Source: Siniperca chuatsi
Taxonomy: Eukaryota > Chordata > Actinopteri > Centrarchiformes > Sinipercidae
Direction: 5' to 3'
Assembly (NCBI RefSeq): GCF_020085105.1
Contig: NC_058048.1
Span: 7,312,862 to 7,376,861, forward strand
DNA length: 64,000 nt
Shown here: one piece after another, positions 13,429-24,906 of the stretch
Numbering within the stretch: the first letter of the stretch is position 1
Layout: each line of letters starts with the position of its first letter
Notes under the pieces: generated by a model
What the model saw: only the letters and a program-made list of their open reading frames with translations
The model's database searches: none
What the model was told of the DNA's origin: nothing
Position numbers and translations under genes: made by a program

Positions 13429-14430
13429 TGTTTTCCCAAATTACACTGTGACAGGAAACATAATTGCTGTCTGGATTGTGGTTAGGTTTAGGCAACAAAA
13501 GCACTTTGGTTAAAGCTAGGGAAAGATCGTGGTTATTAAAGAATGTTATTAGTGTAAAGTAGACACGTTGAGTCTTGTGCTTCAAGTCACTGCAGAGTTT
13601 TCAATATTTAACCAAGACCGGGTCTTTCCCTAATGATAGCCGAGTGCTGTGAACAGAACCATAAAAAAACAACCAGATATTGTATTACAAGAGCAAATAT
13701 TGTAAGAAAACAATTGGAATACGTGAATGTTTTACTGATACATTCAGCATCAACATTTTGTGACTTGCCAGATACATTCATTAACAACGTTTCCTCCGTA
13801 TGTTGGTAATAATGAAACATGACCCAGGTGGCATTACATTTCCTCTACAACACATTTGCTGTTGCAAATTAGAAGTATCTAAATGTAATTTCTAGGAGAC
13901 AGGGGTTGGATGAATCTTCTTGGCCCACAATTTGTTTGGCTCCACTGTTCACACAAATATACCCAAGTTGCTGTTTTTCTGTTGCAGTCACTGGAGTGTT
14001 TGCCCATGGCATGATACATGTGTCATTTTGAATGGAACTCTGGGACTACATTATTTAAGAGGCACTTGCCACAAAAAAATGCCAAATCAACTCAAGGCTG
14101 AAATCTTAAGGATAATAACTTCTAACCATGATTTTAAGAGACAAAAATGAGAACTACAGAGAAATACTGTAGTGACTACAGTGGCTACAACAGCAGTGAG
14201 TTAATCTAATATGAATTTGCAGGCTACACATCCTTACACACATCCCCACATAAAGACATATTGAAATCTCCGTGCTTACACACACAATACACCAACAATG
14301 TGCATGTACAGGCTGTACAATTAAACTGCTACCTAACTCTGCATTAGACACAGCTCATTCTTTAAATAATGCTACTTGCATTGTATCACCCAAGCTCAAA
14401 TGTGAGTATGGAGCAGTGATGACTGAATAC
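13429..14430. other. Intergenic, nothing recognised
   Basis: Short overlapping open frames only. No splice-bounded coding segment or repeat family seen. Confidence 0.4.
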
Positions 14431-14439
14431 TAGTTTGAG

Positions 14440-14850
14440 TTTGAAATCTCTACTCAAAACCTCCATCAAAATGTCCCTTGTAAATCCATCCTGGCGCAGA
14501 GACACAAGCCCAAGGCATGAATTATCACACAGAGACAGTTCTGGTGATAATTGACTGAAGGAATGCCAGGCGCTTACTGATGAACATGGAAACACTCCAC
14601 TGTGCATCTCCAAATGGCTTTAGCGAGCTAATGGTGGTGTGGGAAAAATGAGCTCACATAAGGCAGAGGAGGTAATGTAGCTTCCAGCTCAGCTCATTTT
14701 CTCCAAACGAAAGAGATAATCTGGACCCCCCAAAGGCCTCCGTGATTGAAAGCCTCACAAGCGGAAAGGCCAAATAACTAAGAGAAATTAGATGCAACCT
14801 GGGCCAAAGTTTTCTCATTCCACTCCCACGCCTCACATCAGAGGCAGTGA
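14440..14850. promoter_or_regulatory. Candidate conserved non-coding block
   Basis: This stretch is less repetitive and more balanced in composition than its surroundings. It is rich in homeodomain-like cores (ctaat, gataat, attga) and lacks both coding frames and repeat signatures. The call is a visual impression only and cannot be tested without cross-species alignment. Confidence 0.2.
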
Positions 14851-15534
14851 CGACGTTCACAAGCCTGACAGTGAGGAAGAAATGTGAAGACACAATCTAC
14901 CGTTTCCTTTATTTTCTGCCTTCCTTCTCTCTCTCCTGCATTGCCTTACATCACTTCTTTTTTCACTCCTGTCTTCTTCCTTCTTTTCTTCCCTCCTTTT
15001 CTCCCCATCAGTGTTTGTTACAGAGGGCGCAGGCAGAAAGGCAGAATGTTTGTGACAACTGGAGCACTTTCCATCTCTACCCAGATGGACTGGCAACCAA
15101 CTGTCTCAGCAGAACAGCCTTTCATTCCCATTAACAGCTCCTCTCCTCCCCTCTCCTCGCCTTACTGAAACCTGCACAACCACTGTGCTAAAAAGGATTT
15201 GAAAGCAGGAATAAAGACAGAATGATACCAATGTATTAAATTTATACATAAGATTACATCACATACATTCATTGTCTCTAAACCCAAGCTGAGATAACCC
15301 TGAAGTCATTTCTATGCTACTTTTTAATACTGTTTTCACCGTCTTTCTTGATTGGTAAAGTGATACAATATGACATAAAACATAATATGTAACAATCATA
15401 CGTAATGTAACAGCAAGAGAACATGCAGAGGCATAGAAAATGTATGAACAACATGATTATGTTATATCAGGTGACCAAAGATCCACACTATGATAAAGCC
15501 CGATCCAGCTCCATTCACTGAGGAAGACCATGGA

Positions 15535-15867
15535 CAGTGTTGGGGAAGCAGATCTGAAACTGTAACTTGTGAAACTACAAGCTGCTCTTCATTGGAAATA
15601 GTTACAGCAACACTAATCTTTTGTTAAATGTAGCGAGCTACACTACAAGCTATTTAGAAAAAGTAACTTAACACGTTGTTAACACAAGGCGGCTTGTTTG
15701 ATTCTCTCATGATTCAGATGACTGTGAGGTGCAGGCACAGAGTCTACGTGTGTCTTAAAGCAACAGTTCAATCGTTTCTGAGTTTGTTTGATGATTTTGA
15801 AAGTAGCTACACTACCTGAAAGCTACTTTAGCACCCCTACATGTAGTGATACTACTCCCCAACACTG
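15535..15867. mobile_element. MITE-like element with 12-bp perfect terminal inverted repeats
   Basis: It begins cagtgttgggga (15535-15546) and ends with the exact inverse tccccaacactg (15856-15867). The roughly 330-bp interior is made of short 'agctac', 'actaca' words and has no coding frame. 'Cagtgttgggga' termini are typical of abundant teleost non-autonomous DNA transposons. A related end, gcccaacactg, occurs at 61907-61917. Confidence 0.75.
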
Positions 15868-17530
15868 ACCTTGAGATGTAGTTGAAAGCTCCAAAAGGTA
15901 AGTGGACCTTCAAGCTTATATTAGTTTTGCCACACGATATGAGAATATGTGTGGTAGGGAGCCACTAAGTCAAAAAACACGCTTGTGAAGCTCATGTGAA
16001 CCTCTACACTCCACCTCTAAAATCACCCACTAACAGACTATAAGTGAATTTCCATCCACCTGTTTTTGATGCGCATTTTCAATTTGTGCATCAAAAAACC
16101 TGAGTGGAAAAGCTGAAAATTTAAAAAAAAGTGGAAATACCACAAAAGAGGTTTTACACTTGGCATCAATAAAATGAAAATGTGAGAAAGTGCAATGGAA
16201 ACAGGCTGAGTGAATAAATCATGACATACATGAAGCATGTGACTTAAACGTCCACTCAAGCCTCGACTTCACTAAAGAGACTAAAATAGCAGAGGGGCAA
16301 AAACATCAGATCTGTGTGGAGCGATGAGGGGACTGAAGACAAATGAATACATGAAACAAACAGAAATGTTATATTTCCAAAATGATGTCTGCATAAATAT
16401 TTTGTACACATTGGAAGATGTAACGATACACTCAATAAATAACAAATTAGACAAAATGAGAAAGCTGCATTCTGTTCTGCACTGTTTGCCTTGTGTCTCT
16501 GATTTATAAGAAATCTAGAACAATAACAACCTACAGGGGTATTACAGTAATCTGAACCACTAACACAAAAACACAGGAGTGAGTAAGGGGAAAAAAGTAA
16601 TCTTTTTCCTCCATCTCCTTTCTTTGACGTGCCCGGCCCTACACTGCAGAATGCGAATCTGGACACCCTTTCCCTGGCTGATCCCTCAGGACCCACAGCC
16701 CTTTCCAGCTCCACATAGGAAGCCCCATGCATTATGCATCACCATCCAGGCCTATTTCAGAGCAGAGAAGCAAAAAATAGAGAGAAACACAGAGCTTCCG
16801 AGGCTCCCGCAATCAGTCCCACAGTTGCTTATGTTTCTGTGGAAAACGAGGTCTCGTTCCGACCGTACGGAATTACCAAAAGGAAAACATGAAATATTTA
16901 GCATTGTCATCCCCTTCTTCTCCTCTATGTTTTCCAGCTCAAACTTCCCGAGGGGGAAAAAAAGTTTAAAAATAAGTGAAAGATGGCAGAGAGCTTACAG
17001 TATGTTTTCCTCCTAGGATTGTCTGGATACTCCTCTCTGGAGGTGGATGGGTGAGGAAGCACCACATGGATTGGTGAAGGTCAGGATCCCAAGATTTCCC
17101 CTCAGGGGACGGGATGGCACACGCAGAGGTGGAACATGGGATTTGATTTATGCTCCTTGGAAGTAGTGAGGAGAAGGGGTTCGGGTGCGGGCTGGTATAG
17201 GGGTGTAGGCGTGGAGAGTGATGATGGCCAGGCACCGCCAGGCGTTTAGCATGCATAAATGGACAAACGACCACAGGCATGCGCGTACAGTACATGCATA
17301 CATTCATAACAGGATAGAAATGCACAGACCTGCATGAAGCAGCACACACCTACACACAGGGTGACCTTGAATATGCCTCCACAGCTCTGCGAATGTGTCT
17401 CTGGCAACTGAATGGGCTTTGTCTATTGACATCAAGACTGTCCAACCTATTATGTTCTGCTCATACTTCTCCTCTGTCTGGAACTGAAAAGGTTTTTGAG
17501 TATGAAAATGTAATTTTCTGCGTATGTATC

Positions 17531-17533
<3 letters not shown>
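15868..17533. other. Intergenic, small hairpin at 16062-16099, no gene supported
   Basis: Around 16062-16099 two near-perfect arms (gtttttgatgc and gcatcaaaaaac) can fold back, suggesting a transposon remnant. The 158-codon minus frame at 16732-16256 overlaps a 145-codon plus frame. Neither has a recognisable domain, so both are treated as chance frames. Confidence 0.4.

Positions 17534-17585
<52 letters not shown>
17534..17585 (+). repeat. (GT)n microsatellite
   Basis: 52 bp of uninterrupted GT dinucleotides. The Cys-Val and His-Thr frames over it are repeat artefacts. Confidence 0.95.
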
Positions 17586-17587
<2 letters not shown>

Positions 17588-18439
17588 GCATGCATTCCTT
17601 CTGTATGTGCAATCTCTTCTAACATGGCTACTTTTCATCTTGTACTGGCGCATTAACAGCACTGCTGAGCTTCTTCTTTTTTTTCAGAAATGCTTCCATA
17701 AGGAGGATAAAAGCAAAAATCATTCAATTGTGTGGGAACACTGGGCCCCTTTCAATTCTCACTGGGACATCAAAGCACACAGCAAGACGCTGCACTATTA
17801 GTCCATGGGTGCGACGAAAATATATTACAAATATATCTACTCTGCTGAAATCCATGACGAGGGTTTCATAACAAAGAGAAGACTTCTCTCAGTCATTTGT
17901 CTCCTCTGAGGATTGTGATTAATCTAACCTTTGATGTTTTGAAACAACGGGGAGGAGGAAGAGAAGGGAGAGATGAGGGGACCGCTGGGGGAGCTGCATG
18001 GGGATGTAAAGACTTAGTAATACACTGCTTTGAATGCCACGCTAATGAAGCAAATTGAATCACACAGGATATTGAAACTATTGCGGAGAGTGACACAGCA
18101 TGGAAGCACAATGCACAACATCTCACTGTTAAAAGATTAGGCTGAGATAGAGGGATAAAAACCTCAACTCTCAGAGGGAGAGGGGAGAAATGATGAGTCG
18201 CAGGAAATAGAAGCGCAGGATTACTTCACAGCCTGTCAACCGCTGTATATGACGTGTGTTTAAAACGAGACGCTCTGCGTATGAACACACACATCGGCTG
18301 TGGGAATACACCGAGCAGATATGCTGGAAGTTGTGAAATGCAGCCAAGTTGTGCAGAAATGTTGAAACACATTCAGCACACACTGGCACGTATGATCAAT
18401 TTACAGACGAAAATGTCAACGCACGAGTGTGTGGGTGTG

Positions 18440-18610
18440 TGTTTGTGTGTGCCTCCAAGGTTATGGGGCGCAGGAAGTGCCATTAGGTGTGAATTAGGCA
18501 GGATTAAAAATGAATCCGCTGTCATGCATTATTAAAACTACCCTAATTGCATTTGCATAAGTTTATGAGATGGTGTGTACGTGCGTGAGCATGCAAGCAT
18601 GTGTGTGCAT
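18440..18610. promoter_or_regulatory. Candidate conserved enhancer with POU/OTX-type sites
   Basis: Within about 60 bp there is an OTX-like ggatta (18501-18506), tgcattattaaaa, and ctaattgcatttgcataa (18543-18560), which contains the octamer atttgcat. Dense homeodomain/POU cores in unique, non-coding sequence resemble vertebrate conserved developmental enhancers. Conservation itself cannot be seen here. Confidence 0.3.
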
Positions 18611-20960
18611 GTGCAAGTGGATATAGTCCTTCTTACTTATAGGATTACTTGTCTTTTTCTAAATCATTTGGTGCACTTTCAAATCAAAATTCTCTTTTCT
18701 TTATCTTGATGTTCACTGTAAACCAGATATTGCCTCTCTTTAACCTGTTCTTACAACTTACTTAATTACTTCCAATTCACCTGACGAAAGCAACAAACCA
18801 TGGGGAACAGATTACCCACCAAGTCAGCCCTCGGCTACCAGATGGCTCTGTGTCATCTTAACTTTGATCACAGTGTAACATGTGGTACTATTTTGCACAG
18901 AGCACATGATATTGCTACCTCTTTCCATGAGGAGCTTTGACTTACACTTGAATGTAGCAACATTGCCCCTGTGTGGTGAAATGAACAAAATGTACATCCA
19001 ACCCTGAAGTTAAGTTGGGGTGAAGCTTGAGAAAAACAATCAGGACATCAACATTTGTGTTTTGGTGGTATTTATCACCATCATTCTTAAGAGAGTGATT
19101 AACGGACTTTTTTATAATGTCGTGTAAATATCTAAGTAGATACAGTAGGTGGGGTCAGGGGCATTTTTGTAATGCAGATACAGCATTGTAATTTAAGTTC
19201 CAAATCACAAGAATAATACATTAAATTGATTGTTTTAAACTAATTTACTTCCCCAAATGTCCCCAAAAATGTATTTCAAAAGGTATGTATTTATTGTTTA
19301 TGTTTATTTGATTCAACACATCACCGTTTTCCAAATGAGCCCTGCCGACTTCAAACCAGTGAAAAGAGCACAGAGAAAAACACAAATACAGAAATGCATT
19401 TGGCCTTTAAAGTCTCTTTTGCACAATATGAAAACACTACCTGCCCATTTGATACAGGCATTGCAGCGACATTCAGTTTGAACCAAAATCACCGAGGATC
19501 ATGTCATTCTAAATACAGACGGTATACAAGCAAAAAATACAATTCATTACAGCAGCAGGTAGTATTATAAACCGTTGCTTTGACTAATGGGGAAAGTTTT
19601 GCAATTTTTCTTTCAGCATTTCAAAAGTAACCGTTTTCATCATTGATGTGCTATCAGTGAATTTCTAAGATGTATCATCTGCAGGTGCATATTATTATTT
19701 TGCTAGGTGAAAGAAATAACATAGTATACCTTGTAACTATGGAAAAGTATATAAAATGTTTGTTTTAAAACTGCATTACTTGATTTTTTGGCCACTTAGG
19801 GGAAGTGCAACAAACTGAAAACACAACACTGGCATACACCTTATACATTTGTTATGGAGAACACGTTAGCAAATGTCATTTCTTCGATTGTTAATATAAA
19901 AAACATTGATTAGTGCAGCTTTAATTTTGCTTTTTTTTAGCAAATTCTACTTGATGCTACATGGTTCACCCACTGTATGTACATTATTTGATAGTTATAT
20001 ATATATGTTGGAAAATATGGAACATACCGATTGAAGACAATAATGGTCATTGGCATTACACTCAGAAAATGAGGTAAAATCAGGGAAAGGAGTGCAATTA
20101 GACATTGCATGTTGGTCATTGCTTGTGGGTGAGAGATAAGTGTAACTGTAGATCTGGGCATCTTATCAGCTCTGATAAACCATGACACAAAACGCCCACC
20201 TCACCTTTGACCCTCCACATACAACCCCATCGACACGAGATCAAATTGGTGTCAGTGCCAAATGGAGCACTGCTGCAGTTGTGAAACCATATTATTACTG
20301 CAGCATTTTGAAAGCACTACAGCTCCTCTGAAAGAGATCCAGAGAGCAAACTGTATTGATTATGGCAGCTGTTGAGAGAGTCTCTGTTGTCGCTGTCTGA
20401 GATAAAGAACAGAAAAAGGTTTTAAATTTCAATTTAAGATCAATTTCACATTTTTTAAGCATAAATAATGAACTGTGGTCTAGTGATAAGACTCTAACCT
20501 TGATACAAACCAACCAGCTGCTTTGCATAAACCAACACCAAGCAGCTCAGACATTAAACACACTAAGACCTTGGTATAAATGTGTGCACACATGCTCACA
20601 CTCTCTTGCTGATAAAGTAGCTCCAGCTGATTCAAGCATAGGGGTCTGATCTTGAATTGATTCTCAAAGAGAGCTTGAATTTTGAGACATTTCTGCAAAA
20701 CAAACTTCGGTCTAGTAAATTGTTGTAGTGGAGTTACATTTGAGTCAACAAAATTTCTTCCCTTGAACTTTGTTCCTTGACATGAAACCAAAGAGGAATC
20801 TTTCAACTGCAGGCCCAAAAAAAAAAGACTCAAGAAATGAACTCTGTCTCATCTCTGTCCCTGCTCCTCTCCGTCTTCCCTCCATTCCAGTACGAGTAAT
20901 TGCTAAAGCTGGCTTGTTGGGAGGAAATGGGCATTGAAAAAAACTGCAGCAGACTCTTTA
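18611..20960. other. Intergenic, upstream of rbp2, nothing recognised
   Basis: About 2.3 kb of AT-rich sequence with only short chance frames. Nothing that I can assign. Confidence 0.4.
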
Positions 20961-21096
20961 AGTGCTTCCAAGTAATGCTCAGACAAAGAAGCACGTGCGC
21001 AAACTACACACTTCTGCAGGTAATATTACACTGTTATCACATGCAGCATGCAGTAAATGTAAGCACAATGTAGACCTGAACTTCATATCACATACT

Positions 21097-21205
21097 AACA
21101 CACACACACACACACACACACACTGTCCTGAGGAAATTATCAGGCGGACCCTGTCCTTTGGTCCACTCACACGCGCGTGCACACACACACACACACACAC
21201 ACACA
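21097..21205 (+). repeat. Paired (CA)n tracts just upstream of the rbp2 TATA box
   Basis: Two CA tracts (21097-21123 and 21180-21205) flank about 55 bp of unique sequence. The second is preceded by alternating purine-pyrimidine acgcgcgtgc (21171-21180) and ends about 12 bp before the TATA box. Such sequence can adopt Z-DNA and could influence the promoter. This is an inference from composition. Confidence 0.85.
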
Positions 21206-21216
21206 GAAACACAGTG

Positions 21217-21225
21217 TATATAAAG
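21217..21225 (+). promoter_or_regulatory. rbp2: TATA box of rbp2
   Basis: tatataaag lies 92 bp upstream of the rbp2 ATG. Transcription would start about 25-30 bp downstream, near 21245-21250, giving a 5' UTR of about 60 nt. Confidence 0.7.
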
Positions 21226-21308
21226 GGTTGGGCCGTTGAACTGTCTCTCTCAGTGTGACAGACAAACCTAAAGGTAAACTGCTACCCTCACTCACACACC
21301 AGTCAACA

Positions 21309-23334
21309 ATGCCTGCAGACTACAATGGACGGTGGGAGATGGTGAGCAATGAGAACTTTGAGGACGTCATGAAGGCCATCGGTAAGTAGCCCTCTTACTG
21401 CCTACTTAATGCATAATGGCATAGAAGCGGAGACTGTGGCTTGTAACCCTCATTCAAAACAGGAGTCAGTGAGAAGGGGAAAAAACAAAAGATTTAAAGA
21501 TGCAACCAAGTAGGGAGGGAGGCCTGAGCAGAACATCTGGAATGGGTGTGTCAGAAAGAGCGAGAGAGCAGCGGTGTGAGGGGAAAAGAAAGAGGGGGGG
21601 GGGATGGGTACTGTGGCACTGCTTCATTTCCTTATTGAGCTGCTGTCAGGCCAAGTTAACCTCCACTCTATGAGCGGTTGCTGTCTGTTACCACGCCAAA
21701 TAAATATTGATTCACTCGTTTCTGCATTTTCATCCTCCTGATCGGCACAAAAGGAAGACAGATTCTGACCCTGGCTCAGGCAGCGGGCCAGCTCGTCATT
21801 AAGAAAAAAAAAGTAAGAGAGAGGGAGAGAGGGAGAGAGAGAGAGCCCAGCACTCGGTTCTCCTTCTTTTGGCGTGTCATTGATCAGGCCCAGAATCACT
21901 TTCATTATTCACGACTCTATCTGCAATTCATGAAACAACCCCGGTACACTCAGCTCACACAAAATCCGGGAAATCCTGAGCGCCTGCACCTCACATCCAT
22001 CGAGCGGATAGGAAAATGACATCCTTATGGAAATGGGTCAAAAAATTATTTAGATGGGTAAATATAGGGGCCTCATCTGTAAGAGTGATGGGAAGAAATT
22101 GAATTTTCACTTTAAGGCAAATGGGATATGAATATCTAAATGGTCAGGGGGAGTCTCTTTGGCAGGGCCTAATGCTGAAGGGAGGAGAAACTCATTTAGG
22201 TCCATTCTGACTCGGAGCAAGGTCATTTTTAAAGGGCAAATGAGACTGACAAACTACCAGCAGGAGAGGAATCATAATAAGTGGTCTGTGGTGTCATATG
22301 TGTCTGTGGATGTGTGCTTTTGGTGTGTCTGTGCACATAAGGATTTAGTCAGTAAAAAAGTCCAACTACACACCAAAGAAAATTCTTTCCAACTCTGTAA
22401 AACTCCTGCCACTGACATTAAATCCCATGCGTTCTTTTGTGTGTGTGTTCATGCTTGCAGACATTGACTTTGCCACCAGAAAGATAGCTTCCCACCTGCA
22501 TCAGACAAAAATAATCATCCAGAACGGAGACAAGTTTGAAACAAAGACCCTGAGCACCTTCAGAAACTACGAGGTCAACTTCACCGTGGGAGAGGAGTTT
22601 GAGGAGCACACAAAGGGCCTGGACAACCGAAAAGTCATGGTGGGGCTGATTTCTTGTATTTTACATTGAACTGAGCATGGAACAAGTGCTCTCAGTGACT
22701 GGTGGTTGGAATAATTATGTTTGAAAGCAGCCATAGATTCACTGACGTTAGTTATAAAACACAAATTTTGAATACTAACCAGCAGAAGGATGCTTTGTTT
22801 GTGTGTTTGCGGTGGTGATATCAGACACTGGTTACCTGGGATGGAGACAAGCTGGTGTGTATTCAGAAGGGGGAGAAAGAAAATCGTGGCTGGAAACAGT
22901 GGATTGAGGGAGACCTGCTACACCTGGTGAGAGAAAGCGGAACACATTGGCAAAGTCACGGTACAGGGTTGTGAAAGTTTTGGCATATTTGTCAGGTCAT
23001 TAGAAGTTCCTGTGTGATAACAGCTGCAGCAGTATCTTGCAAATTCACTCTCTCAAGCTGACCACATTGAACAACTTTCCCCCTTCCCTGGCATGATGAA
23101 ATCTTTCCCAACCCTCAATTAAATCGGACTGATTTGTCTCATATCTATAGGCAATAACAATGAAAAAGATAACAAATCGCTATCTAATAGATGTAAGCTC
23201 TGCGTTATTATGTAACTAAGTGAGACATTTGTTGCATCATGTTGGACTCGCAGTCTAAAGGTCTGTCTCTTCTCTTTCAGGAAATCACAGCGCTTGACAA
23301 AGTCTGCCACCAAGTATTTAAGAAGGCCCAATAA
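21309..23334 (+). CDS. rbp2: Cellular retinol-binding protein 2 (4 exons, 135 aa)
   Basis: Intracellular lipid-binding protein of the FABP/CRBP family that binds all-trans-retinol and retinal in the cytosol. In vertebrates CRBP2 is mainly intestinal and handles absorbed vitamin A. Exons: 21309-21381, 22461-22639, 22825-22926, 23281-23334. These follow the family's classic four-exon plan (73, 179, 102, 54 nt), with GT-AG borders and matching phases. The protein starts [17 protein letters not shown], has the [10 protein letters not shown] helix-turn segment, and keeps the ligand residues Lys41 and Gln109 (Lys40 and Gln108 in mature numbering). [17 protein letters not shown] is the CRBP hallmark. 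[10 protein letters not shown] and [10 protein letters not shown] favour RBP2 over RBP1. Fish often carry two rbp2 copies and I cannot say which this is. ATG context caacaATGcc is good. Confidence 0.95.
21640..22160. promoter_or_regulatory. Candidate conserved block in rbp2 intron 1
   Basis: A unique, non-repetitive stretch in the first intron, with motifs such as taaatattgattcactcg, tgtcattgatcaggcccaga and attcatgaaacaacccc. The long intron 1 (21382-22460) contrasts with the short introns 2 and 3. An intronic enhancer is plausible but untested. Confidence 0.2.
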
Positions 23335-23412
23335 GACTGGAACGAACCTTACCTGCACAAAACTGTGTGTTGCATGTTGCTGTCTATTTATAATGTGATT
23401 GTGAAGACCTGT

Positions 23413-23418
23413 AATAAA
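23413..23418 (+). terminator. rbp2: Poly(A) signal of rbp2
   Basis: aataaa lies 79 bp after the rbp2 stop codon, followed by T/GT-rich sequence (ttttgtattgtgttttttat) that fits a downstream element. Confidence 0.8.
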
Positions 23419-23908
23419 TTGATTTAATACCACTGTTTTGTATTGTGTTTTTTATTAAAATATGTACTACAATTATAGACAGTAACTGTTCTTCTAGTAA
23501 GGTCCAGCCTCCCTCAGTTCTTGTCCCAATAGTCCAGTAATGTCCCAGCAATGATCCATTTCTATTACACTTTAAGCACAAAAAAATCCCTTTCCCTTCA
23601 CTCTGGACAGCCATAGCCAAAAGACTAAGCATATTTACACATTAATGTAAATGTTGAAACGGACCTTTATACTGAACGTTTTCTCTTGTATGAAAATGAT
23701 GAAGAGAAAGGCGCAGATGACGCACTGCATAACAAAATGTGTTTTTCTCATATTCAACTAACTATCAAATCCTCTGGAAGATTTGCATAAGACAAAAGAC
23801 CAAAAGACCATTTGAATCCATGGTCATATTCTTCCATTTGCTTAGTAAATTGCGGGGATCAAAAGTCAACTTGGTGGGTTGTTTAAGTGTAGCCTGTGTT
23901 TTTGCAGT

Positions 23909-24070
23909 GTAGCGCGAGCTCTCAGGTACAGCGTGTTCTGCTTCTCAGCCGGATCTTGAGCTGCTCCCACAGGAAGCGCTGGAGGATCCACGTCGCCAAA
24001 AGAAGCTGCGTCAAGCCAGACAGCGACAGGTAGATTTTAACCGGAAAAGGGGCGTATTGTCTTCTAAATA
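23909..24070. other. Unassigned exon-like patch between rbp2 and copb2
   Basis: A GC-rich island within AT-rich sequence that reads as coding on either strand. Plus strand: acceptor gtgtttttgcag before 23909 and donor cgacag/gtagat after 24029 bound a 121-nt open segment. Minus strand: after a possible acceptor (tttatttag near 24068) the frame stays open and ends at a stop near 23925. It encodes a hydrophobic segment (LSLSGLTQLLLATWILQ), then a basic tail (LKIRLRSRTR), like a membrane protein end. A minus-strand AATAAA lies at 23456-23451. I recognise no family. It could be a terminal exon of a small gene, a pseudogene piece or chance. Confidence 0.3.
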
Positions 24071-24759
24071 AAAGCGTTACATTTCAAATATTAGTTTGTG
24101 GTCACCACAAATTTACAGCTTTGGGAGAACACCACTTACAAATGATGTATATTCCAGTGTAACATACACATTGCAGTAACAGGTAGGCTACATATTATTC
24201 ATTATTGTCAAATGTCTTTCTAAGCTCACTGTAGCACCGTACAAAGACGTGCATACATGCATACACTCTACATAAAGCACCTACTGTGTTTATATACGAT
24301 AGTTTATTACATTGCCCATACAACATTTATCACGTACCCTTGCACTCTTTGCACCCTTTTTTTTTACATTAACAGTTTGACCTTTATGTACACAATGTAT
24401 GTTATTGTCCATTTGTTGTTTATATAGCTAAACAAACTTATAAACACATTTCTTGTTTGTATTAATATACTTGGCTAATAAAGTTGGTTCTGATACTGAT
24501 TTTAATAAATAATTAATAAATCATTTATTAATTCCCAGCTAATTATTGTCATTCTTATTATTACTATATTATTTGATCTTTTTGTTGTTACTTGATTTAG
24601 CTGATTAATGGTGAAAACTACAAGATCATATTTGGATTATTAGATACATGTTTGTGTTTTTTTGCCAAGTGTCCTAATCTTGCCGTCCTGCTATATATAG
24701 TTTTATGTGATTTGTTTAATTCTTCAGAGCCGTAACTCCTCCGAGGTTTATTGTGAAAA

Positions 24760-24906
24760 TAAAGACCGGAAGTGATATTGTTATTATTCTGCTCACTTGG
24801 TCACAAAACCTTCTCCGCTGAGTTCCGCAGTAGAAGCCCGACGAGAGCAGCAGGGAGGCCGGTCTCTTTACTGAACATCACGGCAGAGACTCACTGACGT
24901 GGAAAC
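24760..24906 (+). promoter_or_regulatory. copb2: copb2 promoter and 5' UTR with ETS and UPRE-like motifs
   Basis: accggaagtg (24765-24774) is a strong ETS/GABP site, typical of housekeeping promoters. tgacgtgg (24895-24902), just before the ATG, matches the core bound by ATF6/XBP1 in the unfolded-protein response. There is no TATA box at a sensible distance. The segment is GC-richer than the intergenic DNA upstream. The exact transcription start cannot be read. Confidence 0.55.

Noticed and set aside
16256..17016. 158-codon minus frame and 145-codon plus frame, overlapping
   Set aside because: Neither resembles a known family. Long overlapping frames on opposite strands are expected by chance in less AT-rich DNA.
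24700..24906. Divergent minus-strand short frame opposite the copb2 5' UTR (25 codons from about 24880)
   Set aside because: Very short, no good donor site and no family resemblance. A divergent transcript is possible but unsupported.
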